Below the pieces are notes generated by a model that did no database searches, was not told the DNA's origin, and saw nothing but the letters and a program-made list of their open reading frames with translations. From positions 42,361,690 to 42,425,689 of the forward strand of contig NC_065549.1 in assembly GCF_022605725.1 (NCBI RefSeq): a stretch of 64,000 nt of DNA. Reading direction: 5' to 3'. The position numbers and the translations under genes were made by a program. This stretch comes from Anthonomus grandis grandis. Its lineage: Eukaryota > Arthropoda > Insecta > Coleoptera > Curculionidae. Numbering within the stretch: the stretch's first letter is position 1; every line of letters starts with the position of its first letter. This document shows positions 10,973 to 22,800 of the stretch, in pieces.

Positions 10973-11702
10973 GGTATACTTAGTTTGATTTCGACAAAAA
11001 TCAATTTTTGGTGAAAAAATTCGATACGGGGGGGTATACCCGAAAAATGAAAAAACCCAAATTTTGAAGGTCGATATCTCGGCTTCTATAGGAGCTATCG
11101 GGAAAATTTTAACGGTTTTGTCTTAGTTTCGTCGTTGTGAATCCAACGAGACCACCCGCAAGGTCCTAGCTTTTCTAATAGCTAAGATATGGCATTTTTG
11201 ATGCCCATTTTTGGCCTCAAAAACGGACGTCGAAAACGACTTTTTCAGGATTTTCAAAGTGCTCTCATTCCCTTAGTTCTGCTCGGATCCTGTTATAACC
11301 CGATGTTTTCGTAATCTAGGTGACCCAAATAAGACGCTGGTATACTTAGTTTGATTTCGACAAAAATCAATTTTTGGTGAAAAAATTCGATACGGGGGGG
11401 TATACCCGAAAAATGAAAAAACCCAAATTTTGAAGGTCGATATCTCGGCTTCTATAGGAGCTATCGGGAAAATTTTAACGGTTTTGTCTTAGTTTCGTCG
11501 TTGTGAATCCAACGAGACCACCCGCAAGGTCCTAGCTTTTCTAATAGCTAAGATATGGCATTTTTGATGCCCATTTTTGGCCTCAAAAACGGACGTCGAA
11601 AACGACTTTTTCAGGATTTTCAAAGTGCTCTCATTCCCTTAGTTCTGCTCGGATCCTGTTATAACCCGATGTTTTCGTAATCTAGGTGACCCAAATAAGA
11701 CG
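10973..11702 (+). repeat. Pair of identical monomers beside the insertion
   Basis: Two successive 366-base periods after the insertion look identical by eye. Both carry CCCAAATTTTGAAGG, TCTATAGGAGC (11088 and 11454) and the AATAGCTAAGATAT linker (near 11180 and 11546). The next monomer differs (ACTTTAAAGG, TTTTGCC). This is a local single-monomer duplication and one of the youngest events in the array. Confidence 0.8.
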
Positions 11703-12259
11703 CTGGTATACTTAGTTTGATTTCGACAAAAATCAATTTTTGGTGAAAAAATTCGATACGGGGGGGTATACCCGAAAAATGAAAAAACCCAAACTTTAAA
11801 GGTCGATATCTCGGCTTCTATGGGAGCTATCGGGAAAATTTTAACGGTTTTGCCTTAGTTTCGTCGTTGTGAATCCAACGAAACCACCCGCAAGGTCCTA
11901 GCTTTTCTAATAGCTGAGATATGGCATTTTTGATGCCCATTTTTGGCCTCAAAAACGGACGTCGAAAACGACTTTTTCAGGATTTTCAAAGTGCTCTCAT
12001 TCCCTTAGTTCTGCTCGGATCCTGTTATAACCCGGTGTTTTCGTAATCTAGGTGACCCAAATAAGACGCTGGTATACTTAGTTTGATTTCGACAAAAATC
12101 AATTTTTGGTGAAAAAATTCGATACGGGGGGGTATACCCGAAAAATGAAAAAACCCAAATTTTGAAGGTCGATATCTCGGCTTCTATGGGAGCTATCGGG
12201 AAAATTTTAACGGTTTTGTCTTAGTTTCGTCGTTGTGAATCCAACGAGACCACCCGCAA

Positions 12260-14960
12260 GGTCGTAGCTCTTACGATAGCCGAGATATGGCATTTTTGAT
12301 GTCCATTTTTGGCCTCAAAAACGGACGTCGAAAACGACTTTTTCAGGATTTTCAAAGTGCTCTCATTCCCTTAGTTCTGCTCGGATCCTGTTATAACCCG
12401 GTGTTTTCGTAATCTAGGTGACCCAAATAAGACGCTGGTATACTTAGTTTGATTTCGACAAAAATCAATTTTTGGTGAAAAAATTCGATACGGGGGGGTA
12501 TACCCGAAAAATGAAAAAACCCAAACTTTGAAGGTCGATATCTCGGCTTCTATGGGAGCTATCGGGAAAATTTTAACGGTTTTGTCTTAGTTTCATCGTT
12601 GTGAATCCAACGAGACCACCCGCAAGGTCCTAGCTTTTCTAATAGCTAAGATATGGCATTTTTGATGCCCATTTTTGGCCTCAAAAACGGACGTCGAAAA
12701 CGACTTTTTCAGGATTTTCAAAGTGCTCTCATTCCCTTAGTTCTGCTCGGATCCTGTTATAACCCGGTGTTTCCGTAATCTAGGTGACCCAAATAAGACG
12801 CTGGTATACTTAGTTTGATTTCGACAAAAATCAATTTTTGGTGAAAAAATTCGATACGGGGGGGTATACCCGAAAAATGAAAAAACCGAAACTTTGAAGG
12901 TCGGTATCTCGGCTTCTATGGGAGCTATTGGGAAAATTTTAACGGTTTTGTCTTAGTTTCGTCGTTGTGAATCCAACGAGACCACCCGCAAGGTCCTAGT
13001 TTTTCTAATAGCTAAGATATGGCATTTTTGATGCCCATTTTTGGCCTCAAAAACGGACGTCGAAAACGACTTTTTCAGGATTTTCAAAGTGCTCTCATTC
13101 CCTTAGTTCTGCTCGGATCCTGTTATAACCCGATGTTTTCGTAATCTAGGTGACCCAAATAAGACGCTGGTATACTTAGTTTGATTTCGACAAAAATCAA
13201 TTTTTGGTGAAAAAATTCGATACGGGGGGGTATACCCGAAAAATGAAAAAACCCAAACTTTGAAGGTCGATATCTCGGCTTCTATGGGAGCTATCGGGAA
13301 AATTTTAACGGTTTTGCCTTAGTTTCGTCGTTGTGAATCCAACGAAACCACCCGCAAGGTCCTAGCTTTTCTAATAGCTGAGATATGGCATTTTTGATGC
13401 CCATTTTTGGCCTCAAAAACGGACGTCGAAAACGACTTTTTCAGGATTTTCAAAGTGCTCTCATTCCCTTAGTTCTGCTCGGATCCTGTTATAACCCGGT
13501 GTTTTCGTAATCTAGGTGACCCAAATAAGACGCTGGTATACTTAGTTTGATTTCGACAAAAATCAATTTTTGGTGAAAAAATTCGATACGGGGGGGTATA
13601 CCCGAAAAATGAAAAAACCCAAATTTTGAAGGTCGATATCTCGGCTTCTATGGGAGCTATCGGGAAAATTTTAACGGTTTTGTCTTAGTTTCGTCGTTGT
13701 GAATCCAACGAGACCACCCGCAAGGTCGTAGCTCTTACGATAGCCGAGATATGGCATTTTTGATGTCCATTTTTGGCCTCAAAAACGGACGTCGAAAACG
13801 ACTTTTTCAGGATTTTCAAAGTGCTCTCATTCCCTTAGTTCTGCTCGGATCCTGTTATAACCCGATGTTTTCGTAATCTAGGTGACCCAAATAAGACGCT
13901 GGTATACTTAGTTTGATTTCGACAAAAATCAATTTTTGGTGAAAAAATTCGATACGGGGGGGTATACCCGAAAAATGAAAAAACCCAAACTTTGAAGGTC
14001 GATATCTCGGCTTCTATGGGAGCTATCGGGAAAATTTTAACGGTTTTGTCTTAGTTTCGTCGTTGTGAATCCAACGAGACCACCCGCAAGGTCCTAGCTT
14101 TTCTAGTAGCTGAGATATGGCATTTTTGATGCCCATTTTTGGCCTCAAAAACGGACGTCGAAAACGACTTTTTCAGGATTTTCAAAGTGCTCTCATTCCC
14201 TTAGTTCTGCTCGGATCCTGTTATAACCCGGTGTTTTCGTAATCTAGGTGACCCAAATAAGACGCTGGTATACTTAGTTTGATTTCGACAAAAATCAATT
14301 TTTGGTGAAAAAATTCGATACGGGGGGGTATACCCGAAAAATGAAAAAACCCAAACTTTGAAGGTCGATATCTCGGCTTCTATGGGAGCTATCGGGAAAA
14401 TTTTAACGGTTTTGTCTTAGTTTCGTCGTTGTGAATCCAACGAAACCACCCGCAAGGTCCTAGCTTTTCTAGTAGCTGAGATATGGCATTTTTGATGCCC
14501 ATTTTTGGCCTCAAAAACGGACGTCGAAAACGACTTTTTCAGGATTTTCAAAGTGCTCTCATTCCCTTAGTTCTGCTCGGATCCTGTTATAACCCGGTGT
14601 TTTCGTAATCTAGGTGACCCAAATAAGACGCTGGTATACTTAGTTTGATTTCGACAAAAATCAATTTTTGGTGAAAAAATTCGATACGGGGGGGTATACC
14701 CCAAAAATGAAAAAACCCAAACTTTGAAGGTCGATATCTCGGCTTCTATGGGAGCTATCGGGAAAATTTTAACGGTTTTGTCTTAGTTTCGTCGTTGTGA
14801 ATCCAACGAAACCACCCGCAAGGTCCTAGCTTTTCTAGTAGCTGAGATATGGCATTTTTGATGCCCATTTTTGGCCTCAAAAACGGACGTCGAAAACGAC
14901 TTTTTCAGGATTTTCAAAGTGCTCTCATTCCCTTAGTTCTGCTCGGATCCTGTTATAACC
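12260..14960 (+). repeat. 11-monomer higher-order repeat, copy A (4026-bp offset)
   Basis: This stretch matches about 16286-18986 at an offset of 4026 bp (11 x 366). Markers in order are TTTCATCG (12591/16617), GGTGTTTCCG (12770/16796), GGTCGGTATC, CCTAGTTTTTC, TTTTGCC, CAAATTTTG (13621/17647) and ATACCCCAAAAA (14695/18721). Agreement ends where copy A has GTAACCTAGG (14974) and copy B has GTTTCCGTAATC. Copy A has private changes AAAAACCGAAAC and GCTATTGGG near 12890-12930. Confidence 0.85.
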
Positions 14961-16290
14961 CGGTGTTTTCGTAACCTAGGTGACCCAAATAAGACGCTGG
15001 TATACTTAGTTTGATTTCGACAAAAATCAATTTTTGGTGAAAAAATTCGATACGGGGGGGTATACCCGAAAAATGAAAAAACCCAAACTTTGAAGGTCGA
15101 TATCTCGGCTTCTATGGGAGCTATCGGGAAAATTTTAACGGTTTTGTCTTAGTTTCGTCGTTGTGAATCCAACGAGACCACCCGCAAGGTCCTAGCTTTT
15201 CTAGTAGCTGAGATATGGCATTTTTGATGCCCATTTTTGGCCTCAAAAACGGACGTCGAAAACGACTTTTTCAGGATTTTCAAAGTGCTCTCATTCCCTT
15301 AGTTCTGCTCGGATCCTGTTATAACCCGGTGTTTTCGTAATCTAGGTGACCCAAATAAGACGCTGGTATACTTAGTTTGATTTCGACAAAAATCAATTTT
15401 TGGTGAAAAAATTCGATACGGGGGGGTATACCCGAAAAATGAAAAAACCCAAACTTTGAAGGTCGATATCTCGGCTTCTATGGGAGCTATCGGGAAAATT
15501 TTAACGGTTTTGTCTTAGTTTCGTCGTTGTGAATCCAACGAAACCACCCGCAAGGTCCTAGCTTTTCTAGTAGCTGAGATATGGCATTTTTGATGCCCAT
15601 TTTTGGCCTCAAAAACGGACGTCGAAAACGACTTTTTCAGGATTTTCAAAGTGCTCTCATTCCCTTAGTTCTGCTCGGATCCTGTTATAACCCGGTGTTT
15701 TCGTAATCTAGGTGACCCAAATAAGACGCTGGTATACTTAGTTTGATTTCGACAAAAATCAATTTTTGGTGAAAAAATTCGATACGGGGGGGTATACCCC
15801 AAAAATGAAAAAACCCAAACTTTGAAGGTCGATATCTCGGCTTCTATGGGAGCTATCGGGAAAATTTTAACGGTTTTGTCTTAGTTTCGTCGTTGTGAAT
15901 CCAACGAAACCACCCGCAAGGTCCTAGCTTTTCTAGTAGCTGAGATATGGCATTTTTGATGCCCATTTTTGGCCTCAAAAACGGACGTCGAAAACGACTT
16001 TTTCAGGATTTTCAAAGTGCTCTCATTCCCTTAGTTCTGCTCGGATCCTGTTATAACCCGGTGTTTTCGTAACCTAGGTGACCCAAATAAGACGCTGGTA
16101 TACTTAGTTTGATTTCGACAAAAATCAATTTTTGGTGAAAAAATTCGATACGGGGGGGTATACCCGAAAAATGAAAAAACCCAAACTTTGAAGGTCGATA
16201 TCTCGGCTTCTATGGGAGCTATCGGGAAAATTTTAACGGTTTTGTCTTAGTTTCGTCGTTGTGAATCCAACGAAACCACCCGCAAGGTCG
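14460..16290 (+). repeat. Trimer repeat (1098-bp offset)
   Basis: A three-monomer pattern repeats at 1098 bp. ATACCCCAAAAA occurs at 14695 and 15793, and the rare GTAACCTAGG occurs near 14974 and 16072. Flanking monomers share CGAAACC and CTAGTAGC. The copies diverge at the next linker (CGAGACC against CGAAACC near 15170/16268). Confidence 0.75.
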
Positions 16291-18986
16291 TAGCTCTTAC
16301 GATAGCCGAGATATGGCATTTTTGATGTCCATTTTTGGCCTCAAAAACGGACGTCGAAAACGACTTTTTCAGGATTTTCAAAGTGCTCTCATTCCCTTAG
16401 TTCTGCTCGGATCCTGTTATAACCCGGTGTTTTCGTAATCTAGGTGACCCAAATAAGACGCTGGTATACTTAGTTTGATTTCGACAAAAATCAATTTTTG
16501 GTGAAAAAATTCGATACGGGGGGGTATACCCGAAAAATGAAAAAACCCAAACTTTGAAGGTCGATATCTCGGCTTCTATGGGAGCTATCGGGAAAATTTT
16601 AACGGTTTTGTCTTAGTTTCATCGTTGTGAATCCAACGAGACCACCCGCAAGGTCCTAGCTTTTCTAATAGCTAAGATATGGCATTTTTGATGCCCATTT
16701 TTGGCCTCAAAAACGGACGTCGAAAACGACTTTTTCAGGATTTTCAAAGTGCTCTCATTCCCTTAGTTCTGCTCGGATCCTGTTATAACCCGGTGTTTCC
16801 GTAATCTAGGTGACCCAAATAAGACGCTGGTATACTTAGTTTGATTTCGACAAAAATCAATTTTTGGTGAAAAAATTCGATACGGGGGGGTATACCCGAA
16901 AAATGAAAAAACCCAAACTTTGAAGGTCGGTATCTCGGCTTCTATGGGAGCTATCGGGAAAATTTTAACGGTTTTGTCTTAGTTTCGTCGTTGTGAATCC
17001 AACGAGACCACCCGCAAGGTCCTAGTTTTTCTAATAGCTAAGATATGGCATTTTTGATGCCCATTTTTGGCCTCAAAAACGGACGTCGAAAACGACTTTT
17101 TCAGGATTTTCAAAGTGCTCTCATTCCCTTAGTTCTGCTCGGATCCTGTTATAACCCGATGTTTTCGTAATCTAGGTGACCCAAATAAGACGCTGGTATA
17201 CTTAGTTTGATTTCGACAAAAATCAATTTTTGGTGAAAAAATTCGATACGGGGGGGTATACCCGAAAAATGAAAAAACCCAAACTTTGAAGGTCGATATC
17301 TCGGCTTCTATGGGAGCTATCGGGAAAATTTTAACGGTTTTGCCTTAGTTTCGTCGTTGTGAATCCAACGAAACCACCCGCAAGGTCCTAGCTTTTCTAA
17401 TAGCTGAGATATGGCATTTTTGATGCCCATTTTTGGCCTCAAAAACGGACGTCGAAAACGACTTTTTCAGGATTTTCAAAGTGCTCTCATTCCCTTAGTT
17501 CTGCTCGGATCCTGTTATAACCCGGTGTTTTCGTAATCTAGGTGACCCAAATAAGACGCTGGTATACTTAGTTTGATTTCGACAAAAATCAATTTTTGGT
17601 GAAAAAATTCGATACGGGGGGGTATACCCGAAAAATGAAAAAACCCAAATTTTGAAGGTCGATATCTCGGCTTCTATGGGAGCTATCGGGAAAATTTTAA
17701 CGGTTTTGTCTTAGTTTCGTCGTTGTGAATCCAACGAGACCACCCGCAAGGTCGTAGCTCTTACGATAGCCGAGATATGGCATTTTTGATGTCCATTTTT
17801 GGCCTCAAAAACGGACGTCGAAAACGACTTTTTCAGGATTTTCAAAGTGCTCTCATTCCCTTAGTTCTGCTCGGATCCTGTTATAACCCGATGTTTTCGT
17901 AATCTAGGTGACCCAAATAAGACGCTGGTATACTTAGTTTGATTTCGACAAAAATCAATTTTTGGTGAAAAAATTCGATACGGGGGGGTATACCCGAAAA
18001 ATGAAAAAACCCAAACTTTGAAGGTCGATATCTCGGCTTCTATGGGAGCTATCGGGAAAATTTTAACGGTTTTGTCTTAGTTTCGTCGTTGTGAATCCAA
18101 CGAGACCACCCGCAAGGTCCTAGCTTTTCTAGTAGCTGAGATATGGCATTTTTGATGCCCATTTTTGGCCTCAAAAACGGACGTCGAAAACGACTTTTTC
18201 AGGATTTTCAAAGTGCTCTCATTCCCTTAGTTCTGCTCGGATCCTGTTATAACCCGGTGTTTTCGTAATCTAGGTGACCCAAATAAGACGCTGGTATACT
18301 TAGTTTGATTTCGACAAAAATCAATTTTTGGTGAAAAAATTCGATACGGGGGGGTATACCCGAAAAATGAAAAAACCCAAACTTTGAAGGTCGATATCTC
18401 GGCTTCTATGGGAGCTATCGGGAAAATTTTAACGGTTTTGTCTTAGTTTCGTCGTTGTGAATCCAACGAAACCACCCGCAAGGTCCTAGCTTTTCTAGTA
18501 GCTGAGATATGGCATTTTTGATGCCCATTTTTGGCCTCAAAAACGGACGTCGAAAACGACTTTTTCAGGATTTTCAAAGTGCTCTCATTCCCTTAGTTCT
18601 GCTCGGATCCTGTTATAACCCGGTGTTTTCGTAATCTAGGTGACCCAAATAAGACGCTGGTATACTTAGTTTGATTTCGACAAAAATCAATTTTTGGTGA
18701 AAAAATTCGATACGGGGGGGTATACCCCAAAAATGAAAAAACCCAAACTTTGAAGGTCGATATCTCGGCTTCTATGGGAGCTATCGGGAAAATTTTAACG
18801 GTTTTGTCTTAGTTTCGTCGTTGTGAATCCAACGAAACCACCCGCAAGGTCCTAGCTTTTCTAGTAGCTGAGATATGGCATTTTTGATGCCCATTTTTGG
18901 CCTCAAAAACGGACGTCGAAAACGACTTTTTCAGGATTTTCAAAGTGCTCTCATTCCCTTAGTTCTGCTCGGATCCTGTTATAACC
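16286..18986 (+). repeat. 11-monomer higher-order repeat, copy B (4026-bp offset)
   Basis: This is the partner of the copy starting near 12260. Part of it (about 16796-18000) recurs again about 2196 bp (six monomers) downstream, from about 18992 to 20000, with the same TTTCCG, GGTCGG, CCTAGTTTTTC, TTTTGCC and CAAATTTTG markers. It recurs a third time from about 26810 to 28980 at an offset of 10634 bp. This monomer series was therefore copied at least four times. Confidence 0.82.
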
Positions 18987-19874
18987 CGGTGTTTCCGTAA
19001 TCTAGGTGACCCAAATAAGACGCTGGTATACTTAGTTTGATTTCGACAAAAATCAATTTTTGGTGAAAAAATTCGATACGGGGGGGTATACCCGAAAAAT
19101 GAAAAAACCCAAACTTTGAAGGTCGGTATCTCGGCTTCTATGGGAGCTATCGGGAAAATTTTAACGGTTTTGTCTTAGTTTCGTCGTTGTGAATCCAACG
19201 AGACCACCCGCAAGGTCCTAGTTTTTCTAATAGCTAAGATATGGCATTTTTGATGCCCATTTTTGGCCTCAAAAACGGACGTCGAAAACGACTTTTTCAG
19301 GATTTTCAAAGTGCTCTCATTCCCTTAGTTCTGCTCGGATCCTGTTATAACCCGATGTTTTCGTAATCTAGGTGACCCAAATAAGACGCTGGTATACTTA
19401 GTTTGATTTCGACAAAAATCAATTTTTGGTGAAAAAATTCGATACGGGGGGGTATACCCGAAAAATGAAAAAACCCAAACTTTGAAGGTCGATATCTCGG
19501 CTTCTATGGGAGCTATCGGGAAAATTTTAACGGTTTTGCCTTAGTTTCGTCGTTGTGAATCCAACGAAACCACCCGCAAGGTCCTAGCTTTTCTAATAGC
19601 TGAGATATGGCATTTTTGATGCCCATTTTTGGCCTCAAAAACGGACGTCGAAAACGACTTTTTCAGGATTTTCAAAGTGCTCTCATTCCCTTAGTTCTGC
19701 TCGGATCCTGTTATAACCCGGTGTTTTCGTAATCTAGGTGACCCAAATAAGACGCTGGTATACTTAGTTTGATTTCGACAAAAATCAATTTTTGGTGAAA
19801 AAATTCGATACGGGGGGGTATACCCGAAAAATGAAAAAACCCAAATTTTGAAGGTCGATATCTCGGCTTCTATG

Positions 19875-22800
19875 GGAGCTATCGGGAAAATTTTAACGGT
19901 TTTGTCTTAGTTTCGTCGTTGTGAATCCAACGAGACCACCCGCAAGGTCGTAGCTCTTACGATAGCCGAGATATGGCATTTTTGATGTCCATTTTTGGCC
20001 TCAAAAACGGACGTCGAAAACGACTTTTTCAGGATTTTCAAAGTGCTCTCATTCCCTTAGTTCTGCTCGGATCCTGTTATAACCCGGTGTTTTCGTAATC
20101 TAGGTGACCCAAATAAGACGCTGGTATACTTAGTTTGATTTCGACAAAAATCAATTTTTGGTGAAAAAATTCGATACGGGGGGGTATACCCGAAAAATAA
20201 AAAAACACAAACTTTGAAGGTCGATATCTCGGCTTCTATGGGAGCTATCGGGAAAATTTTAACGGTTTTGTCTTAGTTTCGTCGTTGTGAATCCAACGAG
20301 ACCACCCGCAAGGTCCTAGCTTTTCTAATAGCTGAGATATGGCATTTTTGATGTCCATTTTTGGCCTCAAAAACGGACGTCGAAAACGACTTTTTCAGGA
20401 TTTTCAAAGTGCTCTCATTCCCTTAGTTCTGCTCGGATCCTGTTATAACCCGGTGTTTTCGTAATCTAGGTGACCCAAATAAGACGCTGGTATACTTAGT
20501 TTGATTTCGACAAAAATCAATTTTTGGTGAAAAAATTCGATACGGGGGGGTATACCCGAAAAATGAAAAAACCCAAACTTTGAAGGTCGATATCTCGGCT
20601 TCTATGGGAGCTATCGGGAAAATTTTAACGGTTTTGTCTTAGTTTCGTCGTTGTGAATCCAACGAGACCACCCGCAAGGTCCTAGTTTTTCTAATAGCTA
20701 AGATATGGCATTTTTGATGCCCATTTTTGGCCTCAAAAACGGACGTCGAAAACGACTTTTTCAGGATTTTCAAAGTGCTCTCATTCCCTTAGTTCTGCTC
20801 GGATCCTGTTATAACCCGATGTTTTCGTAATCTAGGTGACCCAAATAAGACGCTGGTATACTTAGTTTGATTTCGACAAAAATCAATTTTTGGTGAAAAA
20901 ATTCGATACGGGGGGGTATACCCGAAAAATGAAAAAACCCAAACTTTGAAGGTCGATATCTCGGCTTCTATGGGAGCTATCGGGAAAATTTTAACGGTTT
21001 TGCCTTAGTTTCGTCGTTGTGAATCCAACGAAACCACCCGCAAGGTCCTAGCTTTTCTAATAGCTGAGATATGGCATTTTTGATGCCCATTTTTGGCCTC
21101 AAAAACGGACGTCGAAAACGACTTTTTCAGGATTTTCAAAGTGCTCTCATTCCCTTAGTTCTGCTCGGATCCTGTTATAACTCGATGTTTTCGTAATCTA
21201 GGTGACCCAAATAAGACGCTGGTATACTTAGTTTGATTTCGACAAAAATCAATTTTTGGTGAAAAAATTCGATACGGGGGGGTATACCCGAAAAATGAAA
21301 AAACCCAAACTTTGAAGGTCGATATCTCGGCTTCTATGGGAGCTATCGGGAAAATTTTAACGGTTTTGTCTTAGTTTCGTCGTTGTGAATCCAACGAGAC
21401 CACCCGCAAGGTCGTAGCTCTTACGATAGCCGAGATATGGCATTTTTGATGCCCATTTTTGGCCTCAAAAACGGACGTCGAAAACGACTTTTTCAGGATT
21501 TTCAAAGTGCTTTCATTCCCTTAGTTCTGCTCGGATCCTGTTATAACCCGGTGTTTTCGTAATCTAGGTGACCCAAATAAGACGCTGGTATACTTAGTTT
21601 GATTTCGACAAAAATCAATTTTTGGTGAAAAAATTCGATACGGGGGGGTATACCCGAAAAATGAAAAAACCCAAACTTTGAAGGTCGATATCTCGGCTTC
21701 TATAGAAGCTATCGGGAAAATTTTAACGGTTTTGTCTTAGTTTCGTCGTTGTGAATCCAACGAGACCACCCGCAAGGTCGTAGCTCTTACGATAGCCGAG
21801 ATATGGCATTTTTGATGTCCATTTTTGCCCTCAAAAACGGACGTCGAAAACGACTTTTTCAGGATTTTCAAAGTGCTCTCATTCCCTTAGTTCTGCTCGG
21901 ATCCTGTTATAACCCGGTGTTTCCGTAATCTAGGTGACCCAAATAAGACGCTGGTATACTTAGTTTGATTTCGACAAAAATCAATTTTTGGTGAAAAAAT
22001 TCGATACGGGGGGGTATACTCGAAAAATGAAAAAACCCAAACTTTGAAGGTCGATATCTCGGCTTCTATGGGAGCTATCGGGAAAATTTTAACGGTTTTG
22101 TCTTAGTTTCGTCGTTGTGAATCCAACGAGACCACCCGCAAGGTCCTAGCTTTTCTAATAGCTAAGATATGGCATTTTTGATGCCCATTTTTGGCCTCAA
22201 AAACGGACGTCGAAAACGACTTTTTCAGGATTTTCAAAGTGCTCTCATTCCCTTAGTTCTGCTCGGATCCTGTTATAACCCGGTGTTTCCGTAATCTAGG
22301 TGACCCAAATAAGACGCTGGTATACTTAGTTTGATTTCGACAAAAATCAATTTTTGTTGAAAAAATTCGATACGGGGGGGTATACCCGAAAAATGAAAAA
22401 ACCCAAACTTTGAAGGTCGATATCTCGGCTTCTATGGGAGCTATCGGGAAAATTTTAACGGTTTTGTCTTAGTTTCGTCGTTGTGAATCCACGAGACCAC
22501 CCGCAAGGTCGTAGCTCTTACGATAGCCGAGATATGGCATTTTTGATGCCCGATTTTGGCCTCAAAAACGGACGTCGAAAACGACTTTTTCAGGATTTTC
22601 AAAGTGCTCTCATTCCCTTAGTTCCTATGGGAGCTATCGGGAAAATTTTAACGGTTTTGTCTTAGTTTCGTCGTTGTGAATCCAACGAGACCACCCGCAA
22701 GGTCGTAGCTTTTCTAATAGCTGAGATATGGCATTTTTGATGCCCATTTTTGGCCTCAAAAACGGACGTCGAAAACGACTTTTTCAGGATTTTCAAAGTG

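Larger units (their letters stand above)
10599..11186 (+). repeat. Satellite monomer split by an insertion
   Basis: This unit is 588 bases long, which equals 366 + 222. The extra 222 bases are a 218-bp foreign sequence plus a 4-base duplication of CGCT. Up to 10750 the satellite reads normally (AAATAAGACGCT). It resumes at 10969 with CGCTGGTATACTTAG, in the same phase and orientation, with no satellite bases lost. The clean join points to integration by an element-encoded enzyme rather than rearrangement of the array. Confidence 0.93.
11187..22166 (+). repeat. Satellite block II: 30 monomers with no net indel
   Basis: Exactly 30 x 366 = 10980 bases separate the unit starts at 11187 and 22167, so length is conserved over nearly 11 kb. 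Monomers mix subclasses marked by CTAGTAGC, AATAGCTAAG, CGAAACC, TTTTGCCTTAG, AAATTTTG and ATACCCCAAAAATG. The same series recurs at offsets of 4026, 2196 and 1098 bp, which shows nested higher-order structure. I see no gene or foreign insertion here. Confidence 0.95.

Noticed and set aside
22483..22665. Open reading frame of 60 codons, repeated at 24506, 37875, 39898 and 47411
   Set aside because: It starts at GTG, lies wholly in satellite sequence, and exists only because a 1-base deletion and a 172-base deletion join two pieces of monomer. The five identical copies follow block duplication, not selection on a protein. No motif or regulatory context.
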